From Pseudomonadota bacterium (GTDB lineage: Bacteria; Desulfobacterota; Desulfobulbia; Desulfobulbales; Desulfobulbaceae), in contig WRKE01000192.1 of assembly GCA_009778235.1 (NCBI GenBank), forward strand, positions 1 through 6,437: a stretch of DNA of 6,437 nt. The letters run 5' to 3'. Made by a program: the position numbers and the translations under genes. The notes below the pieces were generated by a model, which was not told where the DNA came from, ran no database searches, and was given only the letters and a program-made list of their open reading frames with translations. Every line of letters begins with the position of its first letter. Position 1 is the stretch's first letter. Positions 1 to 5,258 of the stretch are shown one piece after another.

Positions 1-908
1 GCGATGTTGGCAATACCGTTTTGCTCTAAGATATCGGCTATGAACGGGGTGCTCAAACCTTCCCGGACCAGGTCCATGGCCGTATTTTGGGCATAGGACA
101 TCTTTCCCTGTTTGAACACCAAGGTAGTGAGATCAAGGGTCTTGTATTCCTCCTCGCCGAGCAAGCCATTCTTGCGCATCTGGCCAAGCACGTAGCGGAC
201 GCGCTCCTCGCTTCTCTGTCTGACATCGTCGGCATTGGCCTGGTTCTTTTTCAAAAACGGGTTGTAATAGTTGGGCCGCTTGACGCTGCCGGCAATAAAG
301 GCGCATTCGAGCAGGGTCAGATCCTTGGGCTCCTTATCGAAGAAAAAGCGGGCCGCCACGCCGAGACCGTGCCCATTGCCGCTGACAAAGAACTGATTGG
401 TGTAGAATTCGAAAATTTTCTTCTTGCTGTACCGGTGTTCCAGCCGCAGGGCATACAACAGCTCCTTGAGTTTGGCCTGGAGGGTGCGCGACTCCCGTTT
501 GAACAGGTTCTTGGCGGTTTGCTGGGTGATGGTGCTGCCGCCCTGGACCACCTTGCCCGCCTTGAGGTTGACCAGCATCGCCCGGCCTATCCCTGGAACA
601 TCGATCCCGAAATGGCTGAAAAATCGGTTGTCTTCAGCAGCAATCAGGGCGTTGACAAAATCCTTCGGGATCTGGTCATAGGTGAGGTACTGGCGGTGGA
701 TCCCCTCAAACAGCACACCCAGCTTGTCTTGGCCGTCCCGGTAATACACCAGGCTTTCCCGCCCCAAGATTTCGTTGATGGCCGCCTCTTCGATCTCCGG
801 CGCCGGCACCATGGTGACCAGGTAATAGAGTCCGCCCGCTCCCATCGCCACGGCAAAACCAAAGAGGATCAAGAAAAAGATGAAACAATATTTGATCAAT
901 TTCAGCAT
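1..908 (-). CDS. Class A penicillin-binding protein (PBP1A-like), GT51 peptidoglycan glycosyltransferase domain, C-terminus beyond the window
   Basis: This gene encodes the N-terminal 302 residues of a bifunctional cell-wall synthase that polymerises lipid II into glycan strands at the outer face of the inner membrane. Residues 1-7 are a short basic cytoplasmic tail and about 8-32 form one membrane anchor. The GT51 motifs follow in order: AAEDNRFFSHFGID at 90-103 (catalytic Glu92), GGSTITQQTAKNLF at 123-136, KLKELLYALRLE at 146-157 (Glu149), and LLECAFIAGSVKRPNYYNPF at 199-218. The frame stays open to the left edge, so any transpeptidase domain lies outside and its presence is inferred from the family. 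The ATG at 908-906 is the only standard start after the in-frame stop at 935-933; it has only a weak upstream GGGA, about 15 bases away. The gene is divergent from the mltD-like gene. A monofunctional transglycosylase is less likely, because the chain continues well past the GT51 core. Confidence 0.93.
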   Translation of the reverse strand, partial: MLKLIKYCFIFFLILFGFAVAMGAGGLYYLVTMVPAPEIEEAAINEILGRESLVYYRDGQDKLGVLFEGIHRQYLTYDQIPKDFVNALIAAEDNRFFSHFGIDVPGIGRAMLVNLKAGKVVQGGSTITQQTAKNLFKRESRTLQAKLKELLYALRLEHRYSKKKIFEFYTNQFFVSGNGHGLGVAARFFFDKEPKDLTLLECAFIAGSVKRPNYYNPFLKKNQANADDVRQRSEERVRYVLGQMRKNGLLGEEEYKTLDLTTLVFKQGKMSYAQNTAMDLVREGLSTPFIADILEQNGIANI

Positions 909-938
909 AATTTCAATGCGTTCCCGACAAAATCACAG

Positions 939-956
939 GGAGCGGCCCACCGCTCC
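939..956 (-). promoter_or_regulatory. Stem-loop in the probable leader of the PBP gene
   Basis: GGAGCGG at 939-945 and CCGCTCC at 950-956 form a perfect 7-bp stem with a 4-base loop. It ends 30 bases before the PBP start codon. On the minus strand the stem is followed within a few bases by TTTT, so it could be a weak attenuator, an operator or just a leader hairpin. The structure is seen directly; any role is inference. Confidence 0.35.
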
Positions 957-1384
957 AGCACCAAGATCAACATTTTTTTACCGACAATATTGCTCTCAAC
1001 AGTCAAGTCTGATGAGCCAGCCAACCCTATGTGCCGGTGAAAATCCGATGAGGTTTTTAGCATGTTCGCTGAAAAAAAAGTGCTTTTTTTTCTCTGTCTC
1101 CAATGACGGACAGTGCCCACTGGTCAGCGAGCCAGAACCGAATGGACATAATCAGGGCCGAGAGACAACCCTGTCCATGACGCCCGCAGGTGAGGTATTA
1201 TTTATTTACTGATAAAACAATATATTATTAAAAAAAGTCCAGATGGCCGGCTTGAGAAGCCACCCATAATTCCTCAATCTGTCTTCATGCACAAAAAACC
1301 GGAAAAAATAACGGCCTCAGAAAAAAAACAAAGAAAAAAAACAACGAGCAAACAGGGCAAAACAACGCAATCAAATACTTTTGC

Positions 1385-1413
1385 TTGTCATTCTTCCGGT
1401 TAAAAGTTAGAAA
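1385..1413 (+). promoter_or_regulatory. Candidate sigma70-type promoter upstream of the mltD-like gene
   Basis: TTGTCA (1385-1390) lies 17 bases from TAGAAA (1408-1413). That is 9 of 12 matches to the consensus with ideal spacing, just downstream of an A-tract region that could act like an UP element. It would give a leader of about 95 bases. The call rests on pattern alone, and such matches are common in AT-rich spacers. Confidence 0.3.
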
Positions 1414-1462
1414 GGTTCATCGCCTATGCCGATTTTATGTTCAGCCCCGGATTGATCGCAGA

Positions 1463-1476
1463 AAACAATATTGTTT
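1463..1476. promoter_or_regulatory. Perfect 14-bp palindrome upstream of the mltD-like gene, possible operator
   Basis: AAACAATATTGTTT is an exact palindrome with no spacer, centred about 46 bases before the mltD-like start codon. Its size and zero-gap symmetry suit a dimeric repressor better than an RNA hairpin. The regulator cannot be named from this sequence. Confidence 0.4.
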
Positions 1477-1478
1477 CA

Positions 1479-1498
1479 ATGCAATTATAAGGTTGCAT
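1479..1498. promoter_or_regulatory. Inverted repeat ATGCAA-N8-TTGCAT around a TATAAG box, possible operator or promoter
   Basis: ATGCAA (1479-1484) and TTGCAT (1493-1498) are exact inverted repeats. The 8 bases between them include TATAAG (1486-1491), which resembles a -10 box, although no matching -35 box is at the right distance. The element starts 2 bases after the perfect palindrome at 1463-1476 and ends 17 bases before the start codon. It takes up the space where a Shine-Dalgarno sequence would be expected. The role is inferred. Confidence 0.3.
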
Positions 1499-1515
1499 AA
1501 ACCCGACTACTTCAT

Positions 1516-3306
1516 ATGAAAATATTGCCAACGCTGCTGACCCACTGTCTTCTTGCCCTCCTCTGCCTCTCCTTCACCGCCTGCTCCTCGCACAACAAGC
1601 AATCAGCCCTACCCACACCCGCCAGCGAGGTGGCGCTCACCGACAACCAGGACGAAGAGATTTCCCTGGTTGAGCCAGAGGAATTCGCCAAAGAGGAGCT
1701 GGAAGCCCTCAATGCTCCCGGCGCCTGGGAATACGGCATCGGCCAGACCTACTCCCTGGAGAAGTTGGGCATAATCCCCCACAAGTATGATTTCCCCATC
1801 ATGGTAAACAAGCAGGTCCTGTACTACCTTGAGCTGTTCCAGGGGAAACAGAGGAATTACTTCACCCAGTGGCTGGCCCGCTCTTCCATGTACCGCCCCC
1901 ATATCGAAGCGGAGCTGAAAAAGGCCGGTCTCCCCACGGATCTGGTTTTCCTGGCCATGATCGAATCGGGCTACAATCCGTCGGCCTATTCGCCGGCCAA
2001 AGCGTGCGGCCTGTGGCAATTCATCGAAGGCACCGGCAGCAGATACGGCCTCAGGATCGATTCCTGGGTCGACGAGCGGAGGCAACCGGAAAAGGCCACC
2101 AGGGCAGCGATCCAATATCTTTCCAGCCTCTATGCCCAGTTCGGGGACTGGTACCTTGCCGTGGCCGCGTATAACGCGGGCGAGAAAAAGATCGACACGG
2201 CCTTGAAAACAAACAATGCAAATGATTTCTGGGAGATAGCTGTAACAGAAGACATCTTCATGGAAACCAAACGGTATGTGCCGAAACTGATTGCCGCCAT
2301 CATCATTGCCCGCAACCCGGAAAAGTACGGATTCACCGACATTGACTACAAAAAACCGCACGAGTACGAGACCATCACCGTTCCCGGCGGAGTCAGCCTT
2401 GATGCGGTAGCCGCCACCGCCAACGCCTCGACGAAAGAATTGCGGGCGCTCAACAACGAGTTGAGAAAAGGCCTGGTTCCGCCCAAGAACGAGTACTCCT
2501 TGCGTATTCCCGTGGGGACCAGAGAACTGGTCGCCGGCAATCTCGACAAGCTCCGCCCGGTGACCACGATCGCCTACACCACTCATACGGTCAAGAAGGA
2601 CGAAACCATAGACAGTATCTGCGGTCTGTACAATATCAACAAGACCACCCTCCTGAAAGCCAACAACTTAAGGAGCGCTCAGTTGCCGAAGGGATTGCGC
2701 CTCCAGATCCCGACCACCATCACCAAATATGTCATTGCCAAGGACAGGGACAGACAATCTGGAGACCGCGTGGCCAAAAACAGCGGCAAGGATAACCACC
2801 CGCACCAGTTGGTGAAATACATCTTGAAGTCCGGCGAGACCCTGGCTTCAATCGCCAAGCGACATAACATTTCGCTCCAGCAGATTATGAGCTGGAACAA
2901 TCTTTCCCAAGCGAGCAAGCTCAAACCGGGACAGCAACTGGCTCTCTCCGCCTCACCCCCTGCCCCAATAAAGGCCGAAGCCACTCTTGCTGCCACTGCA
3001 ACCAAGATCGCGGTGGCCAAGACCACGGACAACGAACCCAAAAAATCTGCTGCAATCCCTACCTTGGAGACCGCCAAGAAAAAAAGCATTGCCAAGGCAC
3101 CGGCACCGCAGCCGGCCAACGAACCAAAAAAATCCGTCCAGCCGGTTAAGGACCAGCCCCCCACCTGGTACGTGGTGAAAAACGGGGATACCCTGGATGC
3201 CATTGCCAAAAAATTTCAGTCCTCACCCCAAAGCATCCGCACCTGGAACAAGCTCAGCGGCAATGCCCTGCAAACGGGTAACAAACTGATCGTCAAAAAA
3301 GGATAA
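1516..3306 (+). CDS. mltD: Membrane-bound lytic murein transglycosylase D-like lipoprotein with three LysM repeats
   Basis: The 596-residue product cleaves the MurNAc-GlcNAc bond of peptidoglycan non-hydrolytically, leaving 1,6-anhydro ends. A lipoprotein signal ends at FTAC with Cys23; Ser24 follows, so outer-membrane sorting is expected. The SLT/GH23 domain spans about 118-230, with catalytic Glu150 in AMIESGYNP, then GLWQFIEGTG (165-174) and AVAAYNAGE (215-223). LysM repeats lie at about 355-399, 434-477 and 551-594, and a LysM-like stretch at 289-332. An Ala/Pro/Lys-rich linker (about 478-548) precedes the last repeat. E. coli MltD has about 450 residues and two LysM repeats, so this one is longer. 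The ATG at 1516 is fixed by the signal peptide and by the TAA at 1498-1500 just upstream; no Shine-Dalgarno sequence is visible. The gene is monocistronic by its terminator and divergent from the PBP gene. Confidence 0.95.
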   Translation: MKILPTLLTHCLLALLCLSFTACSSHNKQSALPTPASEVALTDNQDEEISLVEPEEFAKEELEALNAPGAWEYGIGQTYSLEKLGIIPHKYDFPIMVNKQVLYYLELFQGKQRNYFTQWLARSSMYRPHIEAELKKAGLPTDLVFLAMIESGYNPSAYSPAKACGLWQFIEGTGSRYGLRIDSWVDERRQPEKATRAAIQYLSSLYAQFGDWYLAVAAYNAGEKKIDTALKTNNANDFWEIAVTEDIFMETKRYVPKLIAAIIIARNPEKYGFTDIDYKKPHEYETITVPGGVSLDAVAATANASTKELRALNNELRKGLVPPKNEYSLRIPVGTRELVAGNLDKLRPVTTIAYTTHTVKKDETIDSICGLYNINKTTLLKANNLRSAQLPKGLRLQIPTTITKYVIAKDRDRQSGDRVAKNSGKDNHPHQLVKYILKSGETLASIAKRHNISLQQIMSWNNLSQASKLKPGQQLALSASPPAPIKAEATLAATATKIAVAKTTDNEPKKSAAIPTLETAKKKSIAKAPAPQPANEPKKSVQPVKDQPPTWYVVKNGDTLDAIAKKFQSSPQSIRTWNKLSGNALQTGNKLIVKKG

Positions 3307-3314
3307 GACCCTTG

Positions 3315-3350
3315 GAGTGGGCGCCAATCATCCCGCCCACTCGCTTTTTT
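3315..3350 (+). terminator. Intrinsic terminator of the mltD-like gene
   Basis: GAGTGGGCG (3315-3323) and CGCCCACTC (3334-3342) form a perfect, GC-rich 9-bp stem with a 10-base loop. TTTTTT follows at 3345-3350. The stem begins 8 bases after the stop codon of the mltD-like gene. Confidence 0.9.
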
Positions 3351-3429
3351 CCGCAGCACTCCTCCCTGCTGTACTTGTTTTTTGTATTTGTTTTCTTCGC
3401 AGCCCAAATCACCTGAGTTCCGGATTCCA

Positions 3430-3687
3430 ATGACTGCCGCGACTCCGCACCAATAAGGCGGACTCCCCTTGCGACCACTGATTCTGCTCACCGGATACAT
3501 CGGCAGACGCCTGGAAAAAGGCTTACGGGAGCGCGGGGTTTTTTTTGTATGCGTCCGTTAGTGCGCAACCCTCGCAGACAGACGGATACGGCCCGGCAAG
3601 GCATGGCTGGGGTTTGCTCTTAAGCAGGGAATCTTGGTGCAGACCGCCTTTTCCATCCCCGGCCTTGCAGGCCGGCTTTACAGTTGA
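3430..3687 (+). pseudogene. Remnant of a YbjT-like NAD(P)-binding Rossmann / DUF2867 protein gene with the middle deleted
   Basis: One reading frame runs from ATG 3430 to TGA 3685, broken by TAA at 3454 and TAG at 3559. Before the TAG it reads LRPLILLTG-YIGRRLEKGLRERG, the start of an NmrA/SDR-type Rossmann fold. The usual TGxxGYIG turn has lost three residues; a 9-base loss between ACCGG repeats would explain this. After the TAG, the same frame reads RPGKAWLGFALKQG (3589-3630) and LVQTAFSIPGLAGRLY (3634-3681). These match the layout of the DUF2867-type C-terminus of E. coli YbjT (PG, L-F-L, G, AF-P-G, G-L-Y), compared from memory. Intact relatives have about 480 residues, so roughly 400 codons are missing between the two ends. 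The G4T8 run at 3535-3546 may hold a further frameshift: another frame right after it reads LVRNPRR, as expected in the Rossmann domain. The remnant is surely non-functional; the exact family is likely but not proven. Confidence 0.68.
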
Positions 3688-3693
3688 ACCAGC

Positions 3694-3714
3694 GCGGTTG
3701 CAAACTGCAGCCGC
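3694..3714 (+). promoter_or_regulatory. Stem-loop upstream of yhbY
   Basis: Bases 3694-3702 (GCGGTTGCA) pair with 3706-3714 (TGCAGCCGC) over 9 bp, including one G-U pair, around a 3-base loop AAC. A second hairpin, CCGGCC-ttgca-GGCCGG (3659-3675), lies just before it inside the pseudogene remnant. Neither is followed by a T run, so termination is unlikely. They may be leader structure of yhbY or relics of the dead gene. Confidence 0.3.
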
Positions 3715-3750
3715 ACCATTACCTCAGCATACGGAGTGGTACGATAAGAT

Positions 3751-4158
3751 ATGAGCGAACAAGCCGAGACCGAAACTGAGCCGGTCGAACTGACCAGCCA
3801 TGAGAAAAAAGTATTGCGCAGCATGGGACACCACCTCAAGCCGGTGGTCTACATCGGCAAGGAAGGACTGTCCCCTGCCCTGCTCAGCTCCATGCAGGCA
3901 GCGCTTAAAAGCCATGAACTGATCAAGGTCAAGATCGGACAGACCTGTCCGGTGGAACGAAATCAGGCGGGACAAGAGTTGGCCGAAGCCACCGGCGCCA
4001 ACTTGGTTCAGGCCATCGGCCGGACGCTGCTTTTGTACCGACCGAATCCGGATCTTCCGGAGGCACATCGGGTATCTCTCTCTCCCGGAGCCCCTACCCG
4101 GCAGGCGGAAAAAATAAGGCGGAAAGACAAGGCCACGGCACGACCCAGAAGGCCATGA
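3751..4158 (+). CDS. yhbY: YhbY-like RNA-binding protein (CRS1-YhbY / CRM domain), ribosome assembly
   Basis: This 135-residue protein carries one CRM domain at about 14-98. Members bind 23S rRNA or pre-50S particles and help large-subunit assembly; this role comes from E. coli YhbY and is not visible here. Hallmarks are LTSHEKKVLRSMGHHLKP (14-31) with the GHHLKP loop, IGKEGLS (35-41), HELIKVKIG (55-63) and the closing strand QAIGRTLLLYR (87-97). E. coli YhbY has about 97 residues. This version adds an acidic N-terminal tail (EQAETETEPVE, 3-13) and a tail of about 35 residues that turns strongly basic near its end (RRKDKATARPRRP). The ATG at 3751 has a GGAG at 3733-3736, but with a long 14-base gap, so translation may be modest. 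It stands alone behind the dead YbjT-like gene and converges with the gene to its right. Confidence 0.93.
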   Translation: MSEQAETETEPVELTSHEKKVLRSMGHHLKPVVYIGKEGLSPALLSSMQAALKSHELIKVKIGQTCPVERNQAGQELAEATGANLVQAIGRTLLLYRPNPDLPEAHRVSLSPGAPTRQAEKIRRKDKATARPRRP

Positions 4159-4173
4159 GCATGGCCTTCTTCC
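4147..4173 (+). terminator. Hairpin overlapping the yhbY stop codon, probable weak terminator between convergent genes
   Basis: AGAAGGCCAT (4147-4156) and ATGGCCTTCT (4161-4170) form a perfect 10-bp stem with the 4-base loop GAGC. The TGA stop codon (4156-4158) sits at the stem-loop edge, so the last codons of yhbY are part of the stem. The following tract (CTTCTTCCCC) is pyrimidine-rich but not a clean T run, and the minus-strand side has no T run at all. Termination, or 3'-end protection of the mRNA, is inferred. Confidence 0.55.
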
Positions 4174-4229
4174 CCTGGTCTCGGTTTGCTTTCAGCAGGT
4201 CTTGCCCCTTGTGAAGAGTGGAGAGCGGA

Positions 4230-4670
4230 TTAGAGGTCGCCTCGATCAAACAGATCCCGGCGATCCTCGACAAACCAATGAATGAACTTTTCCAGACCAT
4301 TTTGGAGAAAACGGTCAAAGTCCCAGGGATCATCCGACAGCATCTTGCGGCAATCATTTCGGATCGCGTACACGTAAGCCTCTTCGTTGGCGCCGTCCGC
4401 CATGCTCACCTGCACCACAACCCGCTCGTACTTGTCGCCTTCAAAGGCATCAAGTTTGGCAACGGCCTGGTCATCCAGCCCCCAATACAATTTTCCGGAA
4501 ACTGCCGAACCCGCTTGAGGGATGATGCCGGGATACTCGGAACCGCTGACGCGATACCGGGCCCAGTTGTGCAAGGTCGCCTCCTTGCCCTCATAGGATT
4601 GGCCGGTGACGGCCTTCATCACCAGTGGCGACTGCAATGTCCCATAACAAAATAGTGCTATTGCCTTCAT
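4230..4670 (-). CDS. Gamma-glutamylcyclotransferase / AIG2-like family protein
   Basis: The 146-residue product belongs to the small beta-barrel GGCT/AIG2 (YtfP-like) family. Members of this family turn gamma-glutamyl amino acids or related amines into 5-oxoproline, but many bacterial ones have unknown substrates. Visible signatures are the N-terminal substrate loop CYGTLQSP (8-15), SEYPGIIP (44-51), GKLYWGL (59-65), and KLDAFEGDKYERV (72-84). In the last, Glu77 is the expected catalytic acid/base. The length is normal for the family. I chose the ATG at 4670 because a G-rich ribosome binding site (G8AGA) ends right before it. A GTG at 4691 in the same frame would add seven residues (MNSRGGR) with no conservation expected. 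It converges with yhbY and is divergent from glyA, so no operon partner hints at its substrate. Confidence 0.85.
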   Translation of the reverse strand: MKAIALFCYGTLQSPLVMKAVTGQSYEGKEATLHNWARYRVSGSEYPGIIPQAGSAVSGKLYWGLDDQAVAKLDAFEGDKYERVVVQVSMADGANEEAYVYAIRNDCRKMLSDDPWDFDRFLQNGLEKFIHWFVEDRRDLFDRGDL

Positions 4671-4681
4671 TCTCCCCCCCC
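4671..4681 (-). promoter_or_regulatory. G8 tract serving as ribosome binding site of the gamma-glutamylcyclotransferase-like gene
   Basis: On the minus strand eight G residues (4681-4674) followed by AGA lie directly before the ATG at 4670. The tract supplies an anti-Shine-Dalgarno match and decides the start. Single-base homopolymers of this length are prone to slippage, which would change the spacing or, if the upstream GTG is used, the frame. Confidence 0.5.
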
Positions 4682-4951
4682 TGCTGTTCACTCAACATCT
4701 AATCTGTTGCCCACACGCCTTACTCGCGTCGCCAAACCCGCTTGCCGTCCGCATCATCCTTCTGGCCAATCTTTTCTTCGCAAACCCTTTTTCATGCCCT
4801 CGCGGCGCCGCAGGCTTTTGTTGTTTGCCGATCTTCGACCAGGTCACGATCATGCTCAAACCGTCTTGCGGATCGCCGTAAACCTGGAAGAATTATCCGC
4901 GTAAAATACCCTACCATCACCTATTTTCCAAGTACATAAGAGCATATCAAG

Positions 4952-4978
4952 AAAATCGAAAAATGGCCGGAATCCGGC
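4952..4978 (-). terminator. Terminator-like hairpin on the minus strand with no gene before it
   Basis: Read on the minus strand, GCCGG-att-CCGGC (4978-4966) is followed by CA, then TTTTT and, after CG, ATTTT. The 5-bp stem is short. No recognisable minus-strand gene lies between this site and glyA, so it may end an unannotated small RNA or be chance. Confidence 0.25.
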
Positions 4979-5077
4979 TGCCAGACCCGCTGTGAGCCAT
5001 CGGCATTGGCCCTTGCCTCCCATTTTGCCCAGCCGCACCCAAGAAGACTTTTGTCAAAAAGCAGCCCTGCATTTTCT

Positions 5078-5115
5078 GCTGTTCAACAACAGCCAGGTTG
5101 GGTATGATACCTGGC
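5078..5115 (+). promoter_or_regulatory. Two abutting inverted repeats upstream of glyA, possible leader structure or operator
   Basis: GCTGTT-caac-AACAGC (5078-5093) is a perfect 6-bp hairpin. GCCAGGT (5092-5098) and ACCTGGC (5109-5115) form a perfect 7-bp inverted repeat with 10 bases between. The two dyads share bases 5092-5093, so as RNA they compete slightly. The second dyad encloses TATGAT (5103-5108), which could be a -10 box; in that case the repeat would be an operator on the promoter. No known riboswitch pattern was recognised. Confidence 0.4.
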
Positions 5116-5247
5116 TTGCAGCACAGCTTTCCAAGCCTTTTTGCATTTGCCCAAACCCCGCGGCCAAGCCGCAAACCGTATTATCCCATGCTTTAGCGAG
5201 CCGCAGTCGTGGACCAGACCACGCCACGCCGGCATATCTACCCAGCC

Positions 5248-5253
5248 AAGGAG
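5248..5253 (+). promoter_or_regulatory. Ribosome binding site of glyA
   Basis: AAGGAG sits 5 bases before the ATG at 5259. It is the strongest Shine-Dalgarno match in the window and fixes the glyA start, although the frame is open further upstream. Confidence 0.85.
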
Positions 5254-5258
5254 CCCAG

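Larger units (their letters stand above)
909..1515. other. Divergent spacer between the PBP gene and the mltD-like gene, no convincing gene
   Basis: These 607 bases hold no credible coding frame on either strand. The right half is AT-rich, with phased-looking A runs around 1306-1343 that may bend the DNA upstream of the mltD-like gene. Visible structures are an A8/T8 inverted repeat (1072-1079 and 1084-1091, loop GTGC), a 7-bp inverted repeat ATGGACA/TGTCCAT (1142-1148 and 1172-1178), and a short hairpin GGCTT-gag-AAGCC (1249-1261). Segment 1032-1046 and segment 1113-1139 resemble pieces of a cobalamin riboswitch core (see findings). Both divergent promoters should lie here. On the minus strand TTGACT (1006-1001) could be a -35 box, but no good -10 box follows it. 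Confidence 0.6.
4692..5258. other. Divergent spacer between the gamma-glutamylcyclotransferase-like gene and glyA, no recognised gene
   Basis: These 567 bases contain only short, unconvincing reading frames. A basic minus-strand frame ending at 4704 (from ATG 4857, reading MIVTWSKIGKQQKPAAPRG at first) is open for 50-odd codons but matches nothing I recognise. The glyA frame stays open upstream of its ATG for nearly 90 codons but offers no ATG, GTG or TTG. Structures present are a minus-strand terminator-like hairpin (4952-4978), tandem dyads (5078-5115) and a GCGGC-caa-GCCGC hairpin (5160-5172). Promoters for both flanking genes should be here; TATGAT at 5103-5108 is the best -10 candidate for glyA, with only a poor -35 box. 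Confidence 0.55.

Noticed and set aside
87..1040. Long plus-strand open frame of 317 codons
   Set aside because: It is the antisense shadow of the GT51 PBP gene, whose minus-strand frame carries every family motif. The plus-strand product has no recognisable domain.
1072..1091. A8-GTGC-T8 inverted repeat considered as a bidirectional terminator
   Set aside because: The stem is made almost only of A-T pairs with no GC core, so it is unlikely to terminate transcription.
902..1120. Small minus-strand frame overlapping the PBP start codon by 7 bases
   Set aside because: It looks like translational coupling, but it begins with GTG without a ribosome binding site, crosses the A8/T8 repeat and resembles no family.
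1609..2586. Minus-strand open frame of 325 codons
   Set aside because: It lies entirely antisense to the SLT domain region of the mltD-like gene and arises from codon bias there.
3659..3675. CCGGCC-TTGCA-GGCCGG hairpin considered as a terminator
   Set aside because: It is followed only by CTTTA, lacks a T run, and lies within the GLAG codons of the pseudogene remnant.
3545..3754. Plus-strand frame of 69 codons upstream of yhbY
   Set aside because: It has no ribosome binding site and no recognisable domain, and it covers the YbjT-like remnant, whose own frame gives matching motifs.
4218..4655. Plus-strand frame of 145 codons
   Set aside because: It is antisense to the gamma-glutamylcyclotransferase-like gene, which has the YGTL and DAFEG signatures.
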